Assembly: GCA_021774055.1 (NCBI GenBank)
Contig: JAJFJL010000254.1
Location: forward strand, 1-36,824
Direction: 5' to 3'
Source of the DNA: Nitrosomonas sp.
Lineage (GTDB): Bacteria > Pseudomonadota > Gammaproteobacteria > Burkholderiales > Nitrosomonadaceae
Length of the DNA stretch: 36,824 nucleotides
The notes under the pieces were generated by a model, which worked only from the letters and a program-made list of their open reading frames with translations, was not told where the DNA came from and ran no database searches. The translations under genes were made by a program, and so were the position numbers. Below, piece after piece: positions 25,274-33,950 of the stretch. Each line of letters opens with the position of its first letter. Position 1 is the first letter of the stretch.

Positions 25274-25981
25274 ATGGATACTACTAATATTATCCCGAAG
25301 GAAGAACTTGCCACATTTCAACCTTGGGAGCCTGACTCTTTCGATTCTCCTAAATCAGACGAAGCACCTACACCTGAACCTGCACCTGCACCAGTTGTTG
25401 ATCATGAAACAAACAAGCCAAATGAAGTTGAATTACCAACACAGGAACAAATTGACCTTACTTATCAAAAGGCACAGGAGGAAGGTTATGCAGCTGGATT
25501 CCAAGCAGGACGTGAAGCAGGATATCAAGAAGGCAAGCAATTTGCAAAAGTAGAAATGAAGACTGAAGTAGAACAGATACGTTTATTATTGGCCGAACTT
25601 AACAATGCATTAAACCAGATAGATCAACAAGTTGCCCAAGATTTACTAATTCTAGCATTAGGCCTTACTAAAGAAATGCTAACACAAGCATTAAAAATTA
25701 AACCAGAATTAATTCTACCTATTGTACAAGAAGCTATTAGACAACTTCCTAACGCGATGGAACACCCTTGTTTAATTTTACATCCAGACGATGCGACATT
25801 AGTTCGAGAGCAGCTATCAGAGCAGCTATCCCAATCTGACTGGAAGATTCTAGAAGACGAAAAAATTGCCAAAGGTGGCTGTCGTGTTGAGGCGAACGGG
25901 AGTGAAATAGATGCTAGCATACCAACCAGATGGCAGCGTGTATTGGCAACAATAGGACAAAAAGATGATTGGCTAATATGA
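25274..25981 (+). CDS. fliH: Flagellar export ATPase regulator FliH
   Basis: 235 residues. FliH binds FliI and tethers the ATPase to the C-ring. The N-terminal 70 residues are acidic and Pro-rich. The characteristic glycine-repeat helix follows (EGYAAGFQAGREAGYQEGKQF), then the stator-like C-terminal domain (LALGLTKEMLTQALKIKPE...CLILHPDDATLV...GGCRVEANGSEIDASIPTRW). AGGA lies 8 bp before the ATG. fliI follows after 133 bp, a gap in which I see nothing. Confidence 0.95.
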   Translation: MDTTNIIPKEELATFQPWEPDSFDSPKSDEAPTPEPAPAPVVDHETNKPNEVELPTQEQIDLTYQKAQEEGYAAGFQAGREAGYQEGKQFAKVEMKTEVEQIRLLLAELNNALNQIDQQVAQDLLILALGLTKEMLTQALKIKPELILPIVQEAIRQLPNAMEHPCLILHPDDATLVREQLSEQLSQSDWKILEDEKIAKGGCRVEANGSEIDASIPTRWQRVLATIGQKDDWLI

Positions 25982-26114
25982 TTCATAAATGCTAGCACTC
26001 ACGCTAAAAAAATGAAAAACAATCATGATCTCAACATTATCATACTGAAACATAATGAAAAACCAACGCATAGCCAATTCTTTCCCCTGAATAGATACTC
26101 TGTGAGAATTATTT

Positions 26115-27617
26115 ATGACATATACCAGCAACTGGTGTGATTTCTTACAAAACTGCCAGCAACGTGTTACTACTTCAGACTCGTTTGGCAAACAAGAAAT
26201 ACAGACAGAAGATGAGATTAAGGCACGGCACATTAATAACTGGCGTGATTATTTGAAAAATTGCAACCAACTTATTGGTAGTTCAAATCCATTCCTGCAT
26301 AGTGGAACTTTAACTAGAGTTGCCGGGTTAGTGATGGAAGCAGTTGGTCTTAAATTGGCTGTTGGTAGTAGTTGCACTGTTTTTCTTACCAATGGCAGTA
26401 GTGTTCCAGCTGAAGTTGTTGGATTTTCAAGTGATAAATTATTTTTAATGCCATTAAGTGATGTTTATGGGCTGGTATCTGGTGCTAAAGTTATTCCTAT
26501 TGAATTTGTCGGAGAATTACCGAAAATTGGTTGTATTCAATATCCACGGCGACGAGCTGCAGACCATGCAAAACATGTAACAGTTGGTTATGAATTATTA
26601 GGGCGAGTATTAAATGGCGCAGGTGAACCACTTGATCAATTTGGTCCTATTCATACAAACCATAGTGTACCTTTATATAGTAGGCCGTATAACCCTTTAG
26701 AACGTACCCCGGTTACTGACCCACTTGATGTTGGTGTGCGTGCAATTAATACTTTGTTAAGTGTAGGGCGGGGGCAGCGTATGGGGCTGTTTGCCGGGAG
26801 TGGTGTTGGTAAAAGCGTTTTACTTGGAATGATGGCACGTTATACTAGCGCTGATGTAATTGTTGTTGCACTTATCGGTGAACGAGGTCGGGAAGTAAAA
26901 GAGTTTATAGAAAATATTCTAGGCAGTGAAGGTTTAAAACGTTCTGTTGTCGTGGCTGCTCCAGCTGATACTTCCCCGTTATTAAGATTACAAGGTGCAG
27001 CTTATGCAACCTCAATAGCTGAATATTTTCGTGATGAAGGAAAACATGTACTCTTAATCATGGACTCGCTAACTCGATATGCTATGGCACAACGAGAAAT
27101 TGCACTTGCTATTGGTGAACCACCTGCTACTAAAGGATACCCACCTTCAGTCTTTGCCAAATTGCCGCAATTGGTAGAACGTGCGGGAAATGGTAATAGT
27201 AGCGGTGGCTCAATTACAGCATTTTATACCGTACTAACGGAAGGTGATGATCAGAATGACCCAATTGCTGATAATGCTAGAGCAATTCTTGATGGACATA
27301 TTGTGCTTTCACGTCGGTTATCTGAGTCTGGACATTTTCCTGCTATTGATATAGAAGCATCAATAAGCCGTGTTATGCCTAGTATTATTTCGCAAGAACA
27401 GGCTGATTCATCGCGTAAGTTCAGAAGTCTTTACTCTCGCTATCAACGTAGTCATGATTTAATTAGTGTGGGTGCCTATGTAAGTGGTACTGATCCAGAA
27501 TTAGATTTAGCTATTTCATTTTATCCTGCGTTAGAATCTTTTCTAAAACAAGATATGTTTCAACAAGAAAGTTTTGACGAGAGTCAAAATAAACTAAAGG
27601 CACTATTTAATACCTAG
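26115..27617 (+). CDS. fliI: Flagellar type III export ATPase FliI, with duplicated N-terminal helix
   Basis: 500 residues, about 30-60 more than usual. It hydrolyses ATP at the export gate. Walker A is [12 protein letters not shown]; Walker B region [19 protein letters not shown], then [27 protein letters not shown]. The extra length is N-terminal: [20 protein letters not shown] (5-24) is echoed by [20 protein letters not shown] (41-60). The second copy leads into the usual [17 protein letters not shown], and this helix is where FliH binds in known FliI proteins. The TAG stop lies inside the terminal repeat of the family A element at 27611-27775. Confidence 0.97.
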   Translation: MTYTSNWCDFLQNCQQRVTTSDSFGKQEIQTEDEIKARHINNWRDYLKNCNQLIGSSNPFLHSGTLTRVAGLVMEAVGLKLAVGSSCTVFLTNGSSVPAEVVGFSSDKLFLMPLSDVYGLVSGAKVIPIEFVGELPKIGCIQYPRRRAADHAKHVTVGYELLGRVLNGAGEPLDQFGPIHTNHSVPLYSRPYNPLERTPVTDPLDVGVRAINTLLSVGRGQRMGLFAGSGVGKSVLLGMMARYTSADVIVVALIGERGREVKEFIENILGSEGLKRSVVVAAPADTSPLLRLQGAAYATSIAEYFRDEGKHVLLIMDSLTRYAMAQREIALAIGEPPATKGYPPSVFAKLPQLVERAGNGNSSGGSITAFYTVLTEGDDQNDPIADNARAILDGHIVLSRRLSESGHFPAIDIEASISRVMPSIISQEQADSSRKFRSLYSRYQRSHDLISVGAYVSGTDPELDLAISFYPALESFLKQDMFQQESFDESQNKLKALFNT

Positions 27618-27775
27618 ACACTGCAAGTAATCGCACACATACTGCACAACAGATTGTTCCATATAGAAAACCTTATTCTTTGGGAATATCAATAAGTATT
27701 CCACGCAGAATAAGATTCACTCTATGAAACAATTTGTAGCACATTATATGTACGATTACTTGCAGGATCTAGGTA
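27611..27775. repeat. Complete 165-bp palindromic MITE-like element, family A
   Basis: TACCTAG...CTAGGTA ends; left arm CACTGCAAGTAATCGCACAC, right arm GTACGATTACTTGCAGGATC, centre GGGAATATCAATAAGTATTCC. The arms pair along most of the length. The string TAATACCTAG occurs on both sides (27608-27617 and 27774-27783), which may be a target duplication. It separates fliI from fliJ. No ORF inside. Confidence 0.85.
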
Positions 27776-27843
27776 ATACCTAGATTGTGTGAGTGATATT
27801 GTTTAACCATGATGACAATAAACAATAGGGTAAAAAAACAATT

Positions 27844-28281
27844 ATGATTACCAAGCCAACGCTTAATATGCTAATAAATCATGCCCAGAGAAAAAGTGAT
27901 GATTCAGCAAAAGAATTAGGTAAATTGACATCTCGTCAACAAGAAGCCGAACAAAAACTAAATTTGTTGTTGGAATATCGTAAAAACTATCAATCACAGC
28001 TCCAGGATGTCGCAGAAAATGGGATTAATAATATCGAATGGTTAAATTTTATTGCCTTTATAAATAAATTAGACGTGGCAATAACAGAACAAAAACAAAA
28101 TGTAAGTATTGCTCATAGTAATAGAGAAGCAGGTGGCAAAGAGTTTCAGTTACATCAGGCTAAATTAAAATCGTACGATACGCTGTCAAAACGACATAAT
28201 AAGCTTGAGCTTCAACAACAAATGAAACATGAACAAAAAGAACAGGACGAATATGCTGCAAGGAGTAATATTTACAAATAA
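27844..28281 (+). CDS. fliJ: Flagellar export chaperone FliJ
   Basis: 145 residues, almost entirely helical coiled coil (AKELGKLTSRQQEAEQKLNLLLEYRKNYQSQLQ ... KHEQKEQDEYAARS), the FliJ length and pattern. FliJ is the gamma-like stalk of the FliI ring. The N-terminal LNMLINHAQRKSDDSAKELG fits the family. It follows fliI in the usual order, but 226 bp away because of the inserted palindrome. Confidence 0.92.
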   Translation: MITKPTLNMLINHAQRKSDDSAKELGKLTSRQQEAEQKLNLLLEYRKNYQSQLQDVAENGINNIEWLNFIAFINKLDVAITEQKQNVSIAHSNREAGGKEFQLHQAKLKSYDTLSKRHNKLELQQQMKHEQKEQDEYAARSNIYK

Positions 28282-28383
28282 CCTACAATATGAATTAAGA
28301 GCTAAATTGGACGCGTAAAATAAGTGTGTTATACGTACTAACAAATATAATTAGAAACCTCTTATTTACAACCCTTTGAATGA

Positions 28384-28402
28384 CTGAAATTAAAAATTTC
28401 AG
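28384..28402 (+). other. Short hairpin after fliJ
   Basis: CTGAAATTAAAAATTTCAG, an 8-bp stem with a 3-nt loop about 100 bp after fliJ, no T-run. It might be a weak terminator. The rest of 28282-28531 holds only a GAAGGATGCCC fragment resembling a family B end at about 28464. Confidence 0.3.
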
Positions 28403-28531
28403 CCCTTAGTTCACATTATTTACTTCGTGCGATTACAGATTTTTGGTGTTTTTGAGCTTTTATGAAGGATGCCCAATCATATTTAATTGTGATATATAGT
28501 TACTATTCGGAAAGTTAACTTATACTAATTA

Positions 28532-30067
28532 ATGATAAAGAAAGTGGTAACAAAGAAACTGAATGTGCTAATGGTTGAAAACAAAGCAGATGATGCAAAA
28601 CAAACCAAGCGTGTTCTACTAGAAGGTGGTCTACACCTTGACTACCATAGGATTACCACTATTGATGCCTTACGTAATGCTTTAAATAATAAAAACTGGG
28701 ACATTATTTTATCTGATTATAGTTTGCCTGAAATAAATGCTGAAACCATATTATCTGTATTGGCTGCACTCAATCAAGATGTACCGTTAATTATTTTATC
28801 TAGTCATGTTGGTGAAGAAGCTGCCAATACTTTAATGGAAATGGGCGCACATGACTATGTAATGAAAGAAAATATGGCCAGACTAGTTCCAGCAATACGA
28901 CGTAGTTTAAGAGAAGTTGAAAACTTCAAATGCCTTGACCATATACAAGCTGCATTGCAAAAAAGTGAAGCACGTTTCCGAGCACTTACCTCCAACCTTC
29001 CTGGCGTCGTTTTTCAATATTTACTTACAGAAGATGGCAAAACCAGTTTTCCTTATGTTAGTGATGGGTCAACCACACTACTTGGCTTATCACCACAGAC
29101 ACTAATGAACGACTCAACATCATTTCCTGAATTAATGCTAAATAAAGATAAACAGCTATATAATCAACAAATGTCAGAATCGAGTAGATGCCTTTCAACT
29201 TGGAACTGGGAAGGCTGTATTCATAATAGCGATGATACTGATGTAAAATGGGTTAGTCTTCGTGCTACACCACGACGCACCGCAATAAGTGCAACTTTGT
29301 GGGATGGCATCATGATCAACATTACCCGCAACAAACAGGCTGAAAGTGAAATTGCACAATCACGAGAACAGTTGGCAGAATTATCGTCCTATCTACAAAA
29401 AGTGAAAGAAGATGAGCGAGCCAGTATTGCTCGTGAAATTCATGATGATATTGGTGGTACATTAACAGCTATAAAATGTGAATTGGTACCATGTATGGAC
29501 GCCTCGCCCAGAGAAGCTAGCTTTTATCAAGCAAAAGCGATCACTATAGAATCTTTGGTTGATAGAGTAATTGACAGTACACGCCGAATATCTCTTCATT
29601 TACGACCAGGAATTCTAGATTGCGGGATTGTTGCTGCAGTCCAATGGCAAACCAGAGAGTTCTGCAGCCGTGCTGGCGTTTCCTGCCAAGTATCAAACGA
29701 AAGCGACGACATTCCACTAGACCCTGATTTAGCTGTCGCTATTTTTCGTATTTTTCAAGAAGCATTAACCAATATTTCAAAACATGCTAATGCCACACGT
29801 ATTCAAGTGACACTTAATGAAATTGATAACTTGATATTTCTTGAGATTATTGATGATGGATGCGGCATCACTAAACTAGACATGGAAAAACAAACTTCAT
29901 TCGGCATTAGAGGAATGCGCGAACGTTGCCAACAACTAAAAGGAAGCCTGCATGTCACAGGTATCCCAGGTAAAGGTACAAAAGTTACAATTTGTATTCC
30001 TATTAATGGTGTTAAAAATACTACCATTGCCCAACCATTAATAGATTCTAATACTGGAACACTATGA
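28532..30067 (+). CDS. Receiver-PAS-HisKA_3 sensor histidine kinase
   Basis: 511 residues, no membrane segment or signal peptide. An N-terminal receiver domain (about 10-125) has phosphoacceptor D62 in LSDYSLP. A PAS-like sensor region follows (about 145-275; SEARFRALTSNLPGVVFQYLL). The HisKA_3 dimerisation helix carries H304 in REIHDDIGGTL, and the HATPase ends the protein (FQEALTNISKHANATRI, DDGCGI, GIRGMRERC). NarL-family kinases have this core. A receiver at the N terminus makes it a soluble relay kinase that could take signal from another kinase. Its stop overlaps the next regulator's start by 4 bp, so the pair is coupled. The signal is unknown; position after fliJ suggests motility or flagellar control. 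Confidence 0.9.
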   Translation: MIKKVVTKKLNVLMVENKADDAKQTKRVLLEGGLHLDYHRITTIDALRNALNNKNWDIILSDYSLPEINAETILSVLAALNQDVPLIILSSHVGEEAANTLMEMGAHDYVMKENMARLVPAIRRSLREVENFKCLDHIQAALQKSEARFRALTSNLPGVVFQYLLTEDGKTSFPYVSDGSTTLLGLSPQTLMNDSTSFPELMLNKDKQLYNQQMSESSRCLSTWNWEGCIHNSDDTDVKWVSLRATPRRTAISATLWDGIMINITRNKQAESEIAQSREQLAELSSYLQKVKEDERASIAREIHDDIGGTLTAIKCELVPCMDASPREASFYQAKAITIESLVDRVIDSTRRISLHLRPGILDCGIVAAVQWQTREFCSRAGVSCQVSNESDDIPLDPDLAVAIFRIFQEALTNISKHANATRIQVTLNEIDNLIFLEIIDDGCGITKLDMEKQTSFGIRGMRERCQQLKGSLHVTGIPGKGTKVTICIPINGVKNTTIAQPLIDSNTGTL

Positions 30068-30699
30068 TGATACGTGTAATGATAACCGACGATCACGCGA
30101 TCGTACGCCAAGGTCTAAAACAAATACTGAATGAGACCAAAGATATAAAGGTAACTGGTGAAGCAGAAACCGGTTTCCAGGCACTTAAAATAGTGCGTCA
30201 GCATAACTATGATGTAATGCTACTTGATATTTCATTACCTGACAGAAATGGCATTGAAATTTTAAAGCAGGTTAAAAAAGATCACCCTCACCTTGCTGTA
30301 TTAATGCTAAGCATGCACACTGAACACGAATTTGCAATTCGTGCACTAAAAGCAGGCGCCTCAGGATATTTAAACAAACAAAGTGCACCAGCCCAACTAG
30401 TTACTGCCATACGTCAGGTGGCATCTGGTGAGAAATATGTTAGCCCAGCCGTTGCCCAGGAACTTGCCAATTCGGTCAACATTAATAATGATCGACCATT
30501 ATACGAGCAATTATCTGATCGTGAATTTCAAACCCTATGCCTGATTGCCGATGGTAAAACACTTGCTGACATTTCATCTGGAATGTTCCTAAGTCCAAAA
30601 ACAGTCAGCGTTTATCGTGCACGACTACTTGAGAAACTTAATCTTACAAATAATTCTGAATTAATTCGCTATGCCATTAAGAATAAACTGGTCGACTAA
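30064..30699 (+). CDS. NarL/FixJ-family response regulator
   Basis: 211 residues. Receiver domain with acidic pair D9/D10, phosphoacceptor D55 (VMLLDISLP) and the GYLNK lysine; C-terminal LuxR-type helix-turn-helix (LSDREFQTLCLIADGKTLADISSGMFLSPKTVSVYRARLLEKL). It is the output partner of the overlapping kinase (ATGATGA junction). Target genes cannot be told from sequence. About 97 bp separates it from the diguanylate cyclase gene. Confidence 0.95.
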   Translation: MMIRVMITDDHAIVRQGLKQILNETKDIKVTGEAETGFQALKIVRQHNYDVMLLDISLPDRNGIEILKQVKKDHPHLAVLMLSMHTEHEFAIRALKAGASGYLNKQSAPAQLVTAIRQVASGEKYVSPAVAQELANSVNINNDRPLYEQLSDREFQTLCLIADGKTLADISSGMFLSPKTVSVYRARLLEKLNLTNNSELIRYAIKNKLVD

Positions 30700-30796
30700 G
30701 AAACATTCATTAAATAACCAAAACGTTCTGAATAGGCTTTTTGTTTTTCTTTAACCTGGATTTTATTTATTACTACTGTTATTTCTTGAGCGTATT

Positions 30797-32674
30797 ATGA
30801 ACAAAAACTCTAATCCATCCATCATTGCCCGTGAAACTTTACGTCAACTAGCAATGCTTAAAATGGCTCCAACACCAGATAATTATCAAAAACTTTATGA
30901 TGAAATGGCTGAAACACCAGCTAGTTACATGCATACTAGTACAGTTAAAGCACTTACTGAATTAGCTAACGAATTTCCACGTAATACACCAGAACTTGTA
31001 ACTTGTGCGAATCAATTAGAGTCAGCAACCAACGAAAGAAACTGGGAAAAATATCATGCCACCTTAATCAACTTTATTAAACATACTGCACTATCTACTA
31101 AACCTATAGAGAAATCTACAGAAACAACACCAAAGGCTAATGCAGCATGGGGAGAAACTATTTCTCTACTTTTGAAACAACTTGACATAAATAATGGCTC
31201 ATTAACCATTGCCAAAAAACGTGAGGGCTTAAATCGAGTATTAAGCCGGTTTTCAGCAGAGCCAACAAAACTACATGATAAGCTATCATCATTAATTGAT
31301 TCTTGGGCATTAGCACCAACCATCACCCAAGAATCATTAGCACCAACCATCACCCAAGAAAATAGTACTGAAACAATCAGTGAACTGTCACCCTCAACAA
31401 GTTCAATTGACGCAATCACTGCATCAACCTCAACAGCCACTTCAACAAAAAAACCAGCAATAATCATACCAAATCAATTGCAAGAATTACTGGTACAAAT
31501 ATTACAACAGATTACCGCACAACCATTAAATAACCACCAATTAATTGAGGAAGCAAATACACTCGCAACACAAGTATCACTTATCGATAGTGAAGACAGG
31601 CTGACTCAGTTCATTAATGGCACAAAGGAATTTAGTAACAAACTTGTCTCGCATGGTAAGAATAATACGCAACTGCAAAAAAGATTACTCCAATTATTTA
31701 ATTTGTTAATGGATAGAACCAGTGAGCTACTCTCTGGTGACAAATGGTTGCAAGATAAACTTGCATTATTAAGAAACACTCTATCCAACAACATTGACTT
31801 GCAAGCAATTGATCAAGCAGAATATTATTTAAAAGAAATAGTAACAAAGCAAATTACTGTCAAACAGAGCCTAGAAGAGACCAAAACAACATTAAAACGA
31901 ATGGTCACTAGTCTAATCAACAATATCGAAGAATTATCTGATTCAACTGGTAATTATCATAATAAGATTGAACATTATGCTGAAACAATCAATCAAACTG
32001 AAGATATCTCAACCTTAAGCCAACTTGTAATGGATATCGCATCTGAAACCAAGAAAATGCAAGCAGATGTACTAAATTCTCGCAATGATTTTTTAGCAGC
32101 CCGCACAGAAGTAGATATTGCCCAAAATAAAATTCATGAATTAGAATCTGAATTACAACAAATGGGAGAACAAGCACATGAAGATCATCTAACCGGAATT
32201 TTGAATCGACGTGGACTTGATAACGCATTCAAACGTGAATTAGAGCATTCTAAAGAACTGCATACTTCAATATGCTTAGCTTTAATTGACATTGATAACT
32301 TTAAAAAATTTAATGATACGCATGGCCATAAAGTTGGAGATGATGTATTGGTTTATCTAGCAGAAACTATGAAAGAAACAACCAGACCTGAAGATATTGT
32401 CGCTCGTTTTGGCGGAGAAGAATTTGTTATTCTTTTACCAGATACTGAGATAAATGAAGCAGTATCAATTGTATCAAGAGTACGACGTAATCTTACTAAA
32501 CATTTCTTTCTACATCAAAATAACCGTCTATTGATAACTTTTAGTGCCGGAGTTGCAGAACATCAATTAGGAGAAACACAAGAAAATATACTTGTAAGAG
32601 CGGACAAAGCACTCTATCAAGCAAAAAATAACGGTAAAAATCAAGTCATCGCTGCTGCTGCTCCACCAAGCTAA
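30797..32674 (+). CDS. Diguanylate cyclase (GGDEF protein)
   Basis: 625 residues, cytoplasmic. The C-terminal GGDEF domain (about 455-620) starts DHLTGILNRRGLDNAF and has LIDIDNFKKFNDTHGHKVGDD, the active-site motif GGEEF and an inhibitory I-site RPED five residues before it, so an active, product-inhibited c-di-GMP synthase is expected. The N-terminal region begins NPSIIARETLRQLAMLKMAPTPDNYQKLYDEM, a type often found before GGDEF domains in betaproteobacteria, followed by long helical coiled-coil sequence (about 340-455). A 9-residue LAPTITQE(S/N) sequence is doubled around 172-190. With the PilZ proteins in the window it probably feeds a motility-control circuit. The methyltransferase starts 5 bp after its stop. 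Confidence 0.92.
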   Translation: MNKNSNPSIIARETLRQLAMLKMAPTPDNYQKLYDEMAETPASYMHTSTVKALTELANEFPRNTPELVTCANQLESATNERNWEKYHATLINFIKHTALSTKPIEKSTETTPKANAAWGETISLLLKQLDINNGSLTIAKKREGLNRVLSRFSAEPTKLHDKLSSLIDSWALAPTITQESLAPTITQENSTETISELSPSTSSIDAITASTSTATSTKKPAIIIPNQLQELLVQILQQITAQPLNNHQLIEEANTLATQVSLIDSEDRLTQFINGTKEFSNKLVSHGKNNTQLQKRLLQLFNLLMDRTSELLSGDKWLQDKLALLRNTLSNNIDLQAIDQAEYYLKEIVTKQITVKQSLEETKTTLKRMVTSLINNIEELSDSTGNYHNKIEHYAETINQTEDISTLSQLVMDIASETKKMQADVLNSRNDFLAARTEVDIAQNKIHELESELQQMGEQAHEDHLTGILNRRGLDNAFKRELEHSKELHTSICLALIDIDNFKKFNDTHGHKVGDDVLVYLAETMKETTRPEDIVARFGGEEFVILLPDTEINEAVSIVSRVRRNLTKHFFLHQNNRLLITFSAGVAEHQLGETQENILVRADKALYQAKNNGKNQVIAAAAPPS

Positions 32675-32679
32675 TACCT

Positions 32680-33867
32680 ATGTCCTTACACCCGACATTA
32701 CCTGCTCCTGATAACCTTGCCTATCAACATAGTTGCAAGGTGCAAGAAGCTATAGTGACTGAAATTAGTAAAGCAAATGGCTGGATATCATTTGAACATT
32801 ACATGGAGCAAGCACTCTATGCACCAGGATTAGGTTATTACAGCAGCGGTTCCAGTAAATTTGGCAGTCAAGGAGATTTTGTAACAGCACCAGAAATTTC
32901 ATCACTATTTGGCCGTGCATTAGCGCAACAAGTAATACAAGTTCTTGAACAAGTTAATGATGCTAACGTTTTAGAATTCGGCGCAGGGTCTGGAAAACTA
33001 GCACTAGACTTGCTAATTGAGTTAGAACAATCAAAACGCTTACCAAAAAAATATTATATCCTAGAAGTAAGTGCAGACTTACGACAACGACAACAGGATC
33101 TATTTGAAAGTCAAGCAAGCCACCTCACCCCATTAATTGAATGGATAGAACAATTACCAACACAATTCAATGGAGTAATATTAGCTAATGAAGTACTTGA
33201 TGCTATGCCAGTACACTTGCTTACATGGTGTAATGATAAATTATTTGAACGCGGCGTAACATGGGAAAACAATCAATTTAAATGGCTTGAACGTCCACTA
33301 GATAATTCAGAACTATTAACAATAGCAAATAAGTTATCACCCCAAATTAACCAAGGTAGCGACCATATTAGTCATTACACCAGTGAAATAAGCCTTTCTA
33401 CACGCCGTTTTACACAAAGCCTAGCAGATATATTACAGCATGGATTAATTTTACTAATTGATTATGGCTTTGGACGTAATGAGTATTATCACCCCCAACG
33501 TAGCCAGGGAACTCTTATGTGCCATTACCGTCATTATGCACATGACGATCCATTTTATTTGCCAGGCTTACAGGATATCACTAGCCATGTTGATTTCAGT
33601 GCGATTAGTGATTCGACAAAAGATTCACCATTAAACTTACTTGGATATACAACACAAGCACATTTTCTTATTAACTGCGGTATTATTGAGATTCTGGCAC
33701 AAACGTCGGTCACCAATGTAAATAAATATTTACCATTAACAAACCAATTACAAAAATTGGTTAGCACTGCTGAAATGGGTGAACTATTTAAAGTAATTTC
33801 ATTCGGCAAAGGTATTTGCCAACCACTTATTGGTTTTACCAGCGGCGATAAAAGCCGTTTGTTATAG
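32680..33867 (+). CDS. MidA/NDUFAF7-type SAM-dependent methyltransferase
   Basis: 395 residues. Family marks: WISFEHYMEQALYAPGLGYYSSG, FVTAPEISSLFGRALAQQ, the SAM-binding LEFGAGSGKLALDLL, NGVILANEVLDAMPVHL and LLIDYGFGRNEYYHPQRSQGTLMCHYRHYAHDDPFYLPGLQDIT. In eukaryotes the homologue dimethylates an arginine of complex I subunit NDUFS2; the bacterial substrate is not established. Start is 5 bp after the cyclase stop, so it is co-transcribed, though a functional link is not evident. Confidence 0.9.
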   Translation: MSLHPTLPAPDNLAYQHSCKVQEAIVTEISKANGWISFEHYMEQALYAPGLGYYSSGSSKFGSQGDFVTAPEISSLFGRALAQQVIQVLEQVNDANVLEFGAGSGKLALDLLIELEQSKRLPKKYYILEVSADLRQRQQDLFESQASHLTPLIEWIEQLPTQFNGVILANEVLDAMPVHLLTWCNDKLFERGVTWENNQFKWLERPLDNSELLTIANKLSPQINQGSDHISHYTSEISLSTRRFTQSLADILQHGLILLIDYGFGRNEYYHPQRSQGTLMCHYRHYAHDDPFYLPGLQDITSHVDFSAISDSTKDSPLNLLGYTTQAHFLINCGIIEILAQTSVTNVNKYLPLTNQLQKLVSTAEMGELFKVISFGKGICQPLIGFTSGDKSRLL

Positions 33868-33950
33868 GAAAAGATACTCAACACTACTGCAAACCAGATG
33901 TTATTACAGTTGCGGTAATACAAAATTTAACAACTCTAGCAATAGTTATT

